Assembly: GCA_019095985.1 (NCBI GenBank)
Contig: CM032661.1
Span: 22,247,196-22,311,195, forward strand
DNA from: Streblospio benedicti
Taxonomy: Eukaryota; Annelida; Polychaeta; Spionida; Spionidae
Direction of reading: 5' to 3'
DNA: 64,000 nucleotides
Below the pieces are notes generated by a model. The model searched no databases, was not told the DNA's origin, and was given only the letters and a program-made list of their open reading frames with translations. The translations under genes and the position numbers were made by a program. Positions 22,929-35,600 of this stretch are shown here, in pieces; position 1 is the stretch's first letter, and each line of letters begins with the position of its first letter.

Positions 22929-25900
22929 ATGATTCTGACATACAGTCTGTTTCAGATATACGGACGATATCTTAGTGCCAGTCTCTTGCTCATCTGTATA
23001 TTGGCCAGTACTCGTGTTTACACACAAGAGCGCTCCATCGATGATAAGTCAGATTTCCTGCAGAGGTTAAAGCGCATTGAAATACTGTTAGGTAGCCTTT
23101 CACTAGAATTAATTTGTTATATGAACAGTTATTTGGTATCCGCATAGTGCATGTAATCATCCAATTCGTGAGATTAATGAGGTCATTAAGTAGACACCAT
23201 TTTCATGACACTTTTGAGAATCATTTTCAAAGAGGGCTGTTTGCAATGAATGCGTTTCTGTAGTGTTGTGATCTGTTATGCCGCGTATACTGATAACTGT
23301 AGTAAGAATATTCTTTTAAATAGCCTCAACCATTCATCATTCCCCCTTCTCAAAATCTGGAAATACAGCAATTCAAATGACAAATTCTCCTCTGTACTGA
23401 TCACACAGAGCCACCAAAGGACACAGTATGTAGTCAGGAGGCGCGGTTCGACACGATCTACCGGCACTGTCCGCGCGGCGCCCCGGCCCCGGACGACGTG
23501 GACGCCATGAGTGACGAGGATGTCAACTACTACGCAAAAAACCTCCTGGTGGCGGAAAAACTCAAAACCATCGTCTGCCTACACTTCAAGGTGAATTTCA
23601 CAGGCGCTACCATATGATCTGCCTATGAATTTGTGCTACAGATGTACTTGTTTATCTACATCTTTCATAGGTGTAATTAATATTAATCGATGTAGACCCG
23701 GTGGAGTGGCCCTGCGGAAAAACACCTAACTCCTTCCCCACTTTTAATCACTGAGATATTTCATTTTAATGGATTTTTTGCATGTTCGCTTTCTATAGCG
23801 TGCTTTAAACGCATTAGATTCCAATAGTGGGCCTCCTTTCCTCTTTGGAAATAAAAAACCTGATCTGCCAGTGCTTACCCCCAGGTGGCGTGGACGTCCA
23901 TCAAGACAATCCTGCTGAACAACACGCTGCCGGATGCCGAGGCCGTGGCCGCCATGAGGGACAACGACATCTCGTGGGGAAACCTGCGGCGCAACCACAA
24001 CATCACCCAGCTCAACGACCCCAGGTGAGGCTTATAGTGACCTCTCATTAAGAATATTTCTAGAAAGAAACCACACCTCTATGTTTAGGGTCGTAAACAG
24101 ACCACCTTAAAACTCTGCAAATAGATCACCTTGTTGAGAACACTTTCATTATTTGAAGGTTACACAAGATGAGACAGTAGGTGTAAACTTGTAAATATGC
24201 AAGCTTTATTATAATGTCTGCTTGCATTCTAGTGATAATGTGCTGACAGCAAGTTCAGAACAATACATTTTCATTCACAACTAAAAATGATAATGAATAT
24301 CAAAATAAAAATTATAGGAATGAAACGCTATTTTTTGCCAGATCTATATCGCAATTTTGATTATTCTTATTGGTTTACATAATAGTGAACACTTACATGA
24401 AAATGGCATTTTCCCAGTTTCTGTGAGAGTCAGACATTTTGAACAAGTCAAAATTGGGGATTAGGCACCATGATTGGAACAGCCAAGTTTGTTTATATTT
24501 TTGATTTGCATACACATTTATGTATCACCAATTATGTGACTGCCCATATGTTTGCAAATCAAAAATATAAACATTGCTGTTCCAATCTTGGTACCTAATC
24601 CCCAATTTTGACTTGTTCAAAATGTCTGACTCTGTCCCTCACCGACATTAGAAAAATGTCATTTTCATGTAAGTGTTCACTATTATGTAAACCAATCAGA
24701 ATAATCAAAATTGCAATGTAGATCTGGCAAAAAATAGCGTTTCATTCCTATAATTGTTATTTTGATATTCATTACCATTTTTTAGTTATGATTGAAAATG
24801 TATAGTTCTGAACTTGCTGTCAGCACATTATTTGCGGCGTATATGTATATGTTATTGGTGTACTGGTGTTATTTCTAATGTAAATCAGGGGTGAATACTC
24901 TATGCCTCTTGATAACAAATGCAAAAATTGAATAATCGATTTTTACCCAGCCCCTTACAAAGTCCCCACAAACCGAAATGTGGTATAATTTACTTCCAGA
25001 TACAGCATCGCCGACCGGCGCCACCGTCTCAAACACTTCTTCAAGTTCTTCTTCGTGCGCCACCCGTTTGACCGCATCTACTCGGGCTACAAGGACAAGC
25101 TGGTGAAAGAGATGGACGACGGCCACGGAGAGTGGTTAGTACACGCACACGCGCACGCGCACATATTAAGTGAATGGACATCTCAGAGATGGGTCTGGCA
25201 CTGGAGGGCAGGGCATATGTAAGGTGCGTGTCCAGAACCATGTGCTGTCTGATACCAGCAAATTCATAAAACTTAATATGCGGTACCCGGGTGGGGTAAC
25301 ATCCGGTGGATAGGCCTACTGAACATGGGAAAATAGGGATACATGGGAAATATCCTGTGTATGAAGCCACCTGTGGTATACGTTCAAAATAATCTGTAAA
25401 GTTAACCACGGACAGCACTTACAAAATGCAGCATAGAGACACGCATACATATGAATATTCTACCAAAAATGGACACCTCACTAATAGCGGCATATCACAG
25501 ATACGCACACTTTGCAATTATAGCCTACAGAGAAAACATTATCTAGTATCTCGCTTTCTAGTTATATCGTACACCTACTTTTAAAACATTACAAAAGTAT
25601 TATATATTGTACAGATGCATACCAGCGTCAAGGCACCGTCTCCACACATCCAACATTGTGTCCCTAACACCTAGGTCTCACTATAGATCCTCTGCTCCTC
25701 GCGTGTATCAGGTACAAGCACCTGGTGCCCAAGATCGCGGCCCTGCTGCGGCCAGAGCTGCTTGGCCAGCCGCCCGAGGACGTCCGGCTGCCGTTCCGCG
25801 ACGTGCTCAGCATGGTGGAGGCCGGCGGCATGGACCAGCACTTCATCGGGCCCTACTTCCGCAAGTGTCGCCCGTGCAACATCAAGTATGACTACATAGG

Positions 25901-26584
25901 CAAGGTGGGTGTTTTAAAATGTGTATGCAGGGGCTGATTGTTTCCGGTGTTTTATCTGCTAATTATAAGTGTATTTCTGGCTTGCTGTCGTTTTATGTAG
26001 GTACGTTTATGCATCGCTGGTTACACAAAGTAAACCTAATTGAAATGCATGCATTGCTTTAATGTTTGAATCTATCACAACCGCTATCACAACAACTATC
26101 ATAACCGCGCAATATTAAAGAGCAAACTACCAGCTACATGCAATGGTCTGAATTAGGTAGATCTGTATGGATGTTCTTGGTGGCTTGTCATGAAAGTTTG
26201 CAACCAAACAAACAGTCTGAATCTAAAGACGCTCTTTGTATCAATATAGAAACGTACATTGATTGTAGTATGCTATTTAGATGTTCTATTATGTAGGTGG
26301 AGACCTTTGACGTAGACATGTCGGACATCATCGACCGTCAGTTCCCGGCTCGACGAGGCAAAAACACTCGCCTCAACGTGGCGACCGACGGTGCCTCCGC
26401 GGGCACTGCCAGCAACAAGCCCGCCTACTTCCGCAAGAGGCTGCGAGGCTACGAGACATTGGACAGGGAGGTGTTCAAGAGCATGTTGGAGTACTACGCC
26501 AGCGACTTTGTCAACTACGGCTACTCGTGGCAGTGGGACGAGGGTGGCAGGTTTTATGTCAAGTGTAATGGCACCTGCTGCTGA
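22929..26584 (+). CDS. Carbohydrate sulfotransferase, Sulfotransfer_2 / CHST family (6 exons)
   Basis: Exons: 22929-23091, 23409-23590, 23885-24024, 25000-25134, 25712-25904, 26297-26584, in phase throughout, giving 366 residues, a normal length for the family. These are type II Golgi enzymes that transfer sulfate from PAPS to glycans. The N-terminus has a short signal-anchor (YLSASLLLICILAS) near residues 13-26. HFKVAWTSIKTIL spans exons 2-3 and sits where the 5'-phosphosulfate-binding loop belongs. FVRHPFDRIYSGYKDKL in exon 4 is the 3'-phosphate-binding motif, and RKCRPCNIKYDYIGK in exon 5 is the family's Cys-Pro-Cys signature. The coding exons are much more GC-rich than the introns. The acceptor sharing its AG with CTGTTTCAG at 22955 leaves open an earlier first exon instead of the ATG used here. 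The exact acceptor sugar (HNK-1, chondroitin, dermatan) cannot be read. Confidence 0.9.
24235..24831. mobile_element. Fold-back element in sulfotransferase intron 3
   Basis: A near-perfect palindrome of about 597 bases with arms of roughly 280 bases (24235-24514 and 24551-24831). The outer ends read ATAATGTGCTGACAG and its complement, and only about 36 unpaired bases lie at the centre. Arm mismatches are few by eye, so the element is younger than the one at 264-1097. There is no coding capacity and no clear target duplication. Confidence 0.9.
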
Positions 26585-27784
26585 CTGGGTTGACCAAAAT
26601 CCAATGTGGTTTTACATGGAATGTAGCTTGATTTTGGCACGGAGTTGTGAGGTTTGTGGGTTTTGGTTGAGTTGATGTGCTCGTGGGAGGGTACCATAAG
26701 TGGCAGCTATTTTTGCAGTTGATTTCTGGCTATGTACTGGTAAATGTTGTTCTTCATGTGTTTTGTGAAAATTACACAAAGAAGCCTTAGAGCAAATGGC
26801 TGAACCACGACTAGCTGGACGCTTGCTGCATGCAGTTGTCGTGAGAAATACAAGAATGAATTACATGCACGTATTTATATAGTATGCCGATAGTGCTAGA
26901 GATGATTGAGGAACTAAATGCAAGCCTTAGACGCGTGGGCTACTATGCTTACTACTAGCCTAATACGTTGTCTAAACTATATCAGGGTTACAGCGACAAA
27001 GTTTAGTGCCGTCACTGTCTGGTGATTGCGCCCGGGTGTTTACGTGAGTGTAAGATGCGATGAATAGTAATCATGATATTGGTAACATATGTTCATTCTC
27101 TTACAGTGATTCTATAAGATACACAGCGATTCTAATGTAAACAAAGTGATTATAAAATGATTGCTGTAGCTAATGAAGGCCATTGTATAAATAAAAACAC
27201 TGATAATTTACTATATTGTACACGATTTTACAATAAAAGTGTTTGCACATAAAATACAATATTTAGTTACACATAAACTGATTTAGTCCCTTGCTACATA
27301 CATACCACATTCAACACATTTAAGGCACTTAAGAAATGCCAAGACTAAATTCTTGATCTTTCCAACAAACCAATTGAAATTGATTCATAATTTGCATATA
27401 CATGTACATGTATATAAAATTTGAAACTAAAAGCATGCAACCACTAACAAACGCATTGAACGGAAAATATGTTAAAAACGGGATGATAAACATATTATAA
27501 AGGAAACAGAACTAATGGGTTGGGCAGGGGCAATTATAGTTATCATATAAAGATTTTTAACGCATACTTTAAGTGTGCTACTTCAGTTCTTTTTTTTCAT
27601 ATCTCCTTTTACATGAAAAACATAATGCATTCGAACCTTATTCTCATTCAATTTAGTCATGGTTGTACACGTACGTTTACCATTCATCAGGACATTGGAG
27701 AGCGTCATATGTTTTACCAGACATCAAAATCCCCACTACGACCCTCTCCTATTTTCTCAGCGGCTATCCGTTTTACTTATCTTG
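26585..27784. other. Intergenic, converging 3' ends
   Basis: This holds the presumed 3' UTR of the sulfotransferase (AATAAA-like motifs near 27190 and 27233) and, on the other strand, that of the ExoV-like gene. No other gene is recognised. Confidence 0.5.
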
Positions 27785-28553
27785 TCACTTCTGTCTGAAT
27801 GTATGCATGTCCTCAAAAATTGTGATCCCCGGCTCGAAATCTGCAATGCGGCCCTCATACTTGACCATAATTTCCTTTGCCTTGTTGGCAGCATCTTCCT
27901 CGTCCTTGGCAAAAACAGCCATATCATACCCATGAAACTGCCACGTGTCCACATATGCCATAGTAACAGGATCTTTGCCAGTTATCACCACCACAGGAAT
28001 GTCGAACTGCATCGCTATTATGACACCCACCAATGAGTCAACTACAACCACTTTGCCCTGGAGCAGGAACATGGCACTCATGTAAGTGTTTATATAGGCA
28101 TCTTCTATTACGTGCGCACCTTTGGGACTCTTCCACTGTTTATTCCAGTCCATTGAGATACAATCTACTTCGTCTAAGAAGTGGCAACCATTCGCTGATG
28201 GGCTCTTTTGCTGCCAGACATAATGATAGAGAGGCTTGAGCCAACGATATACACGTGGGATAGAGAAGGCCAGCGAGGGGATTAAGCTCACTTTGTCCGG
28301 AATTTTCCCAAGAGCGTTCTCCATGTACTCATAGGTCACGTTGTCGGATACCAAGAAACGGACCGTTGCCTCATTCACTATGTTTTTAAATGTGTCTTCT
28401 TTCAGTATATCCGCCCCGCTTGAAGCAGCACTAGGCATGAGGATGATCAAATGCTTGACACTGTCCATCTTTGACAGAAGCAAAAGGTGTTGTAAATTGT
28501 CGTTTTTACAGTCAGGAAGACCGAGATGTCTGTTCCTGGTGTGAACTTGTTTC
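27785..28553 (-). CDS. ExoV-like / polysaccharide pyruvyl transferase-like protein, 3' part
   Basis: A continuous frame runs from the assembly gap to a TGA at 27785-27787, about 256 codons. The first in-frame Met after the gap is at 28483, but the frame stays open to the gap edge, so the true start is missing. The C-terminal half alternates beta strands and helices; its LQGKVVVVDSLVGVIIAM and DIPVVVITG resemble the region of pyruvyl-transferase-fold enzymes where an Arg/Ser-Leu-x-Gly loop precedes a hydrophobic strand and a Pro-Val-Val strand. Bacterial ExoV transfers ketal pyruvate to exopolysaccharide; animal ExoV-like proteins are known from sequence but their substrates are not. Another nucleotide-sugar-dependent transferase of this fold is possible. 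Family assignment is from memory of sequence style, so moderate. Confidence 0.5.
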
Positions 28554-28653
28554 NNNNNNNNNNNNNNNNNNNNNNNNNNNNNNNNNNNNNNNNNNNNNNN
28601 NNNNNNNNNNNNNNNNNNNNNNNNNNNNNNNNNNNNNNNNNNNNNNNNNNNNN
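28554..28653. other. Assembly gap (100 N)
   Basis: Exactly 100 unknown bases, the usual placeholder for a gap of unknown size. It truncates the ExoV-like frame. Confidence 1.
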
Positions 28654-29690
28654 AATATTGGCATTGTTAGGCATGTGATTTTATGTCAAAATGTGTAGCT
28701 TGAATATGTTTGTGTGTGCGCGGCGCACCTTAATGAAAATGCAAGGTTTATACCCCTTATCAGTTCCATAATTTTACATTAAGAGAGTACCTTGTGGAAT
28801 TACAAAAATACGTCGAAGTGGCACATAACAGCATATTATCAACAAATGCTGTATACAAAAACGTAGATATTTTTGTACCGTGTGTTTATGATTTCTTTTA
28901 ACTTCTCCAAAGCGTTCCCACACAAAAAAAACGTCAAATTGCCAAGTGGAAAAAGAAGACTTCAACTTCATATTTCAATGGAAATGTATGCGCATTGTTG
29001 GATGAGTTGAGGACCAGGGGAGACAGCGTTTTTGACAGAAGAGCCAGTTACGTAAAACCTCCTAATGGGGTCGCACATCAACATTGTCAGGATACAGCCC
29101 ATGGTACACTGGACCAGCATCGATCATGTCCACTTTGTCCATAAATACGAAATATGTACTTGACTATACTTGAATTTTGTATATGAATAAAAGTAAGCGC
29201 ATCAAATAACTGTGGAATAGATAATAACGATATAACTAGAACATGACTTATGCCATTTGAAACGAATATATAATGCTCATAATAAAGATACTGATAACTA
29301 TTTCTATCATTCGATTGTTAACAATGAATCTTCAACAATTGTGGGAGCAGAATGCATCACTGCCAACACATTTGCCAATCACATACTTCCTTATACTCTG
29401 CATTACCGCAGACAAACAAAACATATAACCAAGCAGAACATAAGCAAAATCCACCATTGTGAACCTGACTCTAAATTGGGTTAGGGTACGGGTATGATGA
29501 TTTTCAGCTGACTCAAGGACACTTCCTGTTGAGCACTGAGTGTTAAACACAGTCTGCCTGCGCGTTTGGTGAATGAGGCACGATGCAACTGTTGTATATT
29601 GGTTGTCGCACTCTACAAAAGCCCAATCAGACGTTGACCCCACCTCATCACCGACTAAGGGCTCTAGTGTTTACTGCAGAACTACATCAG
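28654..29690. other. Unresolved region upstream of the ExoV-like gene
   Basis: Mostly AT-rich. On the minus strand, about 29060-29155, one frame reads FMDKVDMIDAGPVYHGLYPD and ends at a stop soon after. It may be an exon fragment, but I found no clear splice sites and cannot tie it to the neighbouring gene. Confidence 0.3.
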
Positions 29691-29855
29691 TTTTTAGCAA
29701 TGGCATATCTAGTTTGGGAAGGGGGGCGCACTTTGGGAAAAAGTGGGTGCGCACTTAAGGGATTTCATGAAAAACCCAATGAAAATGAAGTATTTTGGTG
29801 GGCGAATGGGGGGGGGGGCGGGGGCTGCGCCCCCTGTATCTGCCTATGTTTAGGA
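29690..29855. mobile_element. G-rich element, copy B
   Basis: Shares the 44-base core (29759-29802) with the element at 20147-20482, including GGGATTTCATGAAAAACC, with one difference visible in the CCC(T/A)ATG segment. G-rich runs flank the core, and GGGGCTGCGCCCC closes the right side. It lacks the left part present in copy A. Confidence 0.65.
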
Positions 29856-32570
29856 TTGATGGAAAATATATACAGTACTTATGAGCATGTATAAAACAAT
29901 GCAATTTTACCAAGTGTATGTGAATCTCATTGGCCATGGACATTCCTACCCACACATTTGTAGGATTATGTTTAATGCTCCCTTCAAACCACACACAATG
30001 CTCTTGTTCTGTAACTAACAGGTTGACGTTTGCAGTATGTGCGTTTTGGAATCCTATTAAGTATCGCAATATTGTCCTTGCCTTTCACTCTTTCCAATGT
30101 TTGTCTCTTCTTATTACGTTTCTAATAAACAATTACGTTCTGTTCTTACAAACCCAGAGGGACGTTGACCTGGGATCTGCGAACCACAAGTGACAGGGTC
30201 CACAATGCTCTATCCTCGAGCAAATGCGATCAGTTGATGGTGCTTCTTCTGAGCTGCCACGTTACATCGGACTACGACATTTGCCTCCCATAAACATGTC
30301 GACATACGTTATTTCAAGTTCTTTGAACAACATGGCGACAGACGCCTGCTGGTAAGGCGTCATGCAAAGCCAACAAATCACGCGAGTAGTTTCTTTTCTC
30401 AAAAGGTATCAATTATTAGCGATGTGGGCGGCGGTTGAGGGTAACTTAGGTAGGGATATATGTGAATGTGGTAAATGTAAATGGTCTTTACATGTACACA
30501 TGTATTGCAGTTGGTACGCTCCAATACAATTTACAATGCTGCGTGGCACTGGTGGCAAGTGATCGGGGTGGAGAGTGCAGAACTATATAGTAACAGACGT
30601 TCCATGTACTTTTTGTAGGTTGTTACTCATTACGTTAACATACATACTTGCAAAAATACAATTTATATGGAATGCTTCCCAATTGACAATTCCTACCGAT
30701 GTCTGGTGAGTAGCTCCTTACTTTCCCAGAAATATATCAATGAAATGATCATATTTAAAACAAATTGTAACATAATCAGTGTTTAAAGCGGGTGTTATAT
30801 GTTATGTGCACAGTGTGTGCGTTGTGTCTTGTTACTCTCACATCCTGCTGGATAAACAAAGTCATCAATTATGGTAGGAAACTTTTGTTTGGCAACCGTG
30901 TGTTCATTTTCTGTACATTGCATGCTATTCTATTTTTATTTGATATATCAGCATAATATTTGTCACTATCGGCCTAATTTGGTGTTTTCTAATGAGTTTT
31001 TTTTCCTAATCCGTCAATTATTCATAGTTCAGTGAATTCCGTGAATTCAGATAGAGAAGTGATTGCGAATTTGGTTTCATTTTGTAGCCTTCGAGCAACG
31101 AATGTGCAATGTAGTAAAATTACTTTAACATTTGATAAATGTTTGAACGGTTTTGCCGAATTGCTATACATGTGTGACTGTATGGAAACAGATCGCACGC
31201 ACACGCACTATATTAATTAGAGACCACTCATGAGACTTATCTTGATCAACCAGACCATATGGTGGCGTGCTAACACATTATGCAATAATGTGCCTGGTTG
31301 AATGAGGCTATGCTGAAACAAATGTGCGCATAAGATCCTCCCCATGACCTATCCATACCACCAATGCGGCGTTTACACTATGCCTGGTAGTTAAATTATT
31401 GGGAATTAATTCTAAAAAAAATTGCAGTTACATTAAATAATATAATTGCAATACGTTTCAAGGCTACTGCAGCAAGTGTCAATATCAAAGTTTATTTAGA
31501 CTAACTAATTAGGGCTTTTGGGCAGAAGGGAATGAGTATAATGAGTTTAATATATGTACAAATGGTATGAGCATGGTCTGTCAAAATTCCAATATACCCA
31601 TAATCTTATTAGGAAGCTATGTGTACATGCTCTAATGCCAAGGTGTACTATAACAAACAAAATGGTACCCTCGTCCACAACAGCCATAAATATGGCTTTG
31701 TTTTGTTGTACTTTAGAGGCCAATTCACCGGAAGAGATAAAAACAACGAGGACACTATTTGATAAAAGAAACGTATTGTCTGCTGTGCTTGTGTATACAT
31801 GATGTAGCCTGACATGATCAAATTTAAATTGTTTAGAACAAAACTGATTGCATTGTTGGGGCACATAAGTCGATTAACCTCAACGACTTGTCTGTGTAAG
31901 TGTGCCGATAGTAAGCACTGATTTGCATTTTGGAAGAATAGCCAATTGAATTGGAGTGCTTGCACTTAAGGTCAGATATGCTAAATGTCTAATCAAGTCA
32001 GCCCATGGAAGAAGAAAGTATATTACATTAAGATTATGATTTTACATACATATTACTAGTCATTTGGAACATCACATCCATTATTGTCATCAAGAACAAT
32101 TTCAACAAGTTCATCAAATACATTCGAACCTCCATGTCTGTTATAAAATTGGTGCTTTGCCAAAGCGCCAAACCACGTTTCATCACATGCTTGAAAAATA
32201 AGCTTTCAAAACCTAGCAAGACACAAACGACTTGGTTATGATGTGAAACCTCTGCTCGCCTGAAAGACATAATGGGCAGATTCTTCTCATTAGATCAGCG
32301 CAGGTCATCTGCTCACATCAAATTGGGCTCGTTAATAAACGCAAGTCAAACTGGGACACGTGGGACGCAATGTTAGTAAGGGAAACAGTGCACTCCCCCA
32401 TCGCAGCTTTTGTGCTTACGCCAGCCTTTTAGTTGATCACCGTTCTTTTTTGTCATTAACTCAATTAGTTTTGTTTAGTTTTATATATGCAATGTATTTT
32501 CGTGCTTGGATGGGACATCCCAGTACCGCCATGTAGACAAGACACAATTCAAAGTTTTAATTGTATAGAT
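29856..32570. other. Intergenic, no gene recognised
   Basis: AT-rich with only short chance frames on both strands. No tRNA, repeat family or coding exon is recognised. Confidence 0.4.
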
Positions 32571-32658
32571 ATACCTATTGGAACCTGTCATTTTGTCTTT
32601 GGGAAGACTTTCGCTCTTGTCTCAAGAGCTTCGTCGGGCCTACTGAAAAATGACAAAT
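32571..32658 (-). repeat. Stem-loop repeat related to the 58-kb inverted repeat
   Basis: The sequence begins ACCTATTGGAACC and contains GCTCTTGTCTCAAGAGC, a perfect 7-bp stem with a 3-base loop, followed by TTCGTCGGGCC. The minus strand reads GACGAAGCTCTTG and later AGAGCGAAAG. The same arrangement (C-G-A-T/C-G-A-A, stem, G-A-A-A-G) occurs twice at 58083-58268. An outer TCATTTT / AAAAATGA pair extends the fold. Confidence 0.55.
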
Positions 32659-35600
32659 GTTTATATAATGGGACCCAATAGCTTACATCCTATGACAATT
32701 CAAAGTGTTGTGTATTATATTTTAAAGTATTAGATCATGGAAGGTATTGAAGCATCGCTCGTGTCGGAGTGTACTCCATTACCTATTTAGAAGTCTCAAC
32801 TTATAATACCTCACTGAATAACGAATATGTTTCCTAATGAAAGAAATGACACAATTCTATTCACTTTTATTCAATTTCAATCATTATTGTATACCAGTCA
32901 TATGCAATTTGTGGTAGGTCTAGGATATCGAGTTCGTAGAACACAGTACGAGAGCCAGTGGATATGATGAACCACTTAAATGTGTGAAATGTGAACGACT
33001 TTGTTGCGCAACTTAAGCTTGTTAATGAAACTTCAATAACTCTTTTGCTAATATCAACAGCACCTTAGATTTGCGATGCTCTTGTAACCCCGATTCCATC
33101 ATCAGATGTGCAACATACCTACAAAAAGTACATGGAACGTCTTTGCATATTTTTGCAAGGAACGTCTTTGCATATTTTCAAAATGATACAACTGTTATAA
33201 TTTAAGCAGTACACTTCATTCACATTTAGTCCACATCTCATGCACGCTACCAAGTAGAAAAATTGATTCTGTTTCATGGAACATATGATTCAATTATAAC
33301 AGATTTCGTTTTGGCTCTGGGGTTTTCTCATGCGATTCTTTATTTAGATTGCCTCCTGTCTTGTACATTTTGTAAAAAACGAAACTGTAAAAGCTATAAT
33401 CATATGTATTTTTCTGCTTAGTTGCGTGTAATTTGTTCTGTTTGGAAGATGGGGTATGTATATTACCGTGATTTACAAACATTAGAACATACACATCAAA
33501 TAAAACCTATACGTGATATAGAGGTAACTAACAGCACAAAGACGAGGGGAGACAGGGCATCCGTTTAGTCAGGATTTATATGCTTCAGTGTACACTTTAA
33601 ATCTTCAGATTTTTAATAAGCAGCATTTCACATTAATTTATTGGAATAAACTGATACAGTCCTATGCAGTCGCAATTTAAGTAGTTTCACAAAATTCTCA
33701 CATCTCCATTTGTCAATACTATATTCAGTAAATTGTTTTTTTATTGATTGTATTAAGTTAAGTTTGAATGCCCATTGTAGGTGCATTCTAGTCTACAATG
33801 TTCAGATGTTTAAATGATAATGATCGTCAGACATCTAGGACCATGGGCGAATGTGTTACTTGGATTACAGATAGCAGAGATGGCATGGTGTCGCCAATTA
33901 GTCTAAATTAGTGCAAACATCCGTGAAAGGGTCTATAAAAGAGGTGGTTAATCTCCCATGGAATATGACAGAATCATATTCATATATCAGTGAGGGTTTG
34001 GGGACGTTCATCTGATATCCTTGGAGAAGCCTTGAAGTTGGAAATAAGTATTTTGTAAAGCGGAGTCTCTAAATAAGAATACTAGCCAGAGGTCATGTAA
34101 TTTTGTAATAAGAAATTTGGTACACCACGCACACTGAAGAATGGCGACCTTTACACGACGTCGTTGAGCCCCCATTTCATTAAGGCTTCTATATTGTATA
34201 CATTTTCCTTCATAGTACATTTCGGGAGCTGCATATAATGGTTTCCTGGAACTGCGCCTGTCCAATATTGTCACGATCCAGCTCACTTTGAATGTCAATG
34301 CCCAATATCGTTTGAACTGTACCTAGATTAGTTCAAAATACAATACAATTGTATTAACTTTTTCAATCCATTTACGGTCACACATGTTTCCACCGACACT
34401 TAACTAAAAACCGTTGTAGAAATATTGAAATTATACATCATGAAAGATCGCATCAACCTTAATTAAAGTGGAATTGGGTTCTTAGAGTTGAACTCTCTTC
34501 GGCATGGGTCTCGGCACTGGGAGTGCAACGCCCATCTTTGGGCTACGTAATTACGTAATCACGTGGCTTCACACTGAAGAAATCTAGTGGATGGCATACA
34601 TGAAGCGTCTATATAAGCGTGCTTAAAATGCAGCTGGATAAATCTAATAGTACTTATAAATGAATAAACCTGGATATCTAATATTCAAAAAGTTATCATC
34701 ATAGCTGCTTTCAAGGACAGCCTTCTATTATGAAAGTGAATGCCAAATAAGATAATGTCAAATAAAAATTCTGTTGAGTGACTCTTTTCAATGCCGCAAC
34801 CTAAACGTTCATTTAACTACGATGCACCAGGCAAGCACTCTACTAGGTTATAACTGAATGTACAAACACACATATGATAAAGAATGAAACCCTCACGACG
34901 ATGCGCAAATGAATGTTTCGAAGCTATTGTTTGCACGGCACTAGTGCATTCATCATAATGCAAGATTGAAATCACCGTTTCTTGGACAATGGCATGATCT
35001 TGATATTACAATGCTAGTTACTACTCTGCTAACAGGCAAGAGGGCCTGACCTGAAGTTAGAGACATACAAGTAAGATGTTGAAATAATGTGAGATCATGC
35101 AAGCTAGTGACTTACTAGTAATGACCAGTAATTGCCCTCTCGCGCTACATTAAAAATGAATTAACATCTGGGCATACTCAACATCATCAATTGAGAATTG
35201 GACCATTATGTGTCAAAATGAAAGATCAGAGCTGCAGGGACTGCGGTGTCGCCACGCTAATGAATGGGGTGACGGCCTCAGTATGGATTTCCCATGAAGT
35301 TCCGTATCTGCTGTCAGATTCTAGGAATCCGTGTTCGAGCGAAGTGATCACTGACAGAGTTGGCCATTCTGTTAATGATATTGGAAGCAGATACAACTTG
35401 ACAGTTCCAGCATTCTATTGGATGATTTTACAAGTACAAGTTTTGAGTTTTGTTAGATATGTCAAGCTGTTCTGTCCTACGATTGAGATGTTGCATGTTT
35501 ATATCCACTCTCTAATGGTGCAAGTGCATATTGTGCTCGTATACGTCCAGCCCTGGATGTGGTTGCAACATTAATGAAGTCTATGTCATGAAACTGTCCT

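Noticed and set aside
35191-35574. A 127-codon plus-strand frame
   Set aside because: No domain, no splice support, AT-rich surroundings and no codon pattern that sets it apart from chance.
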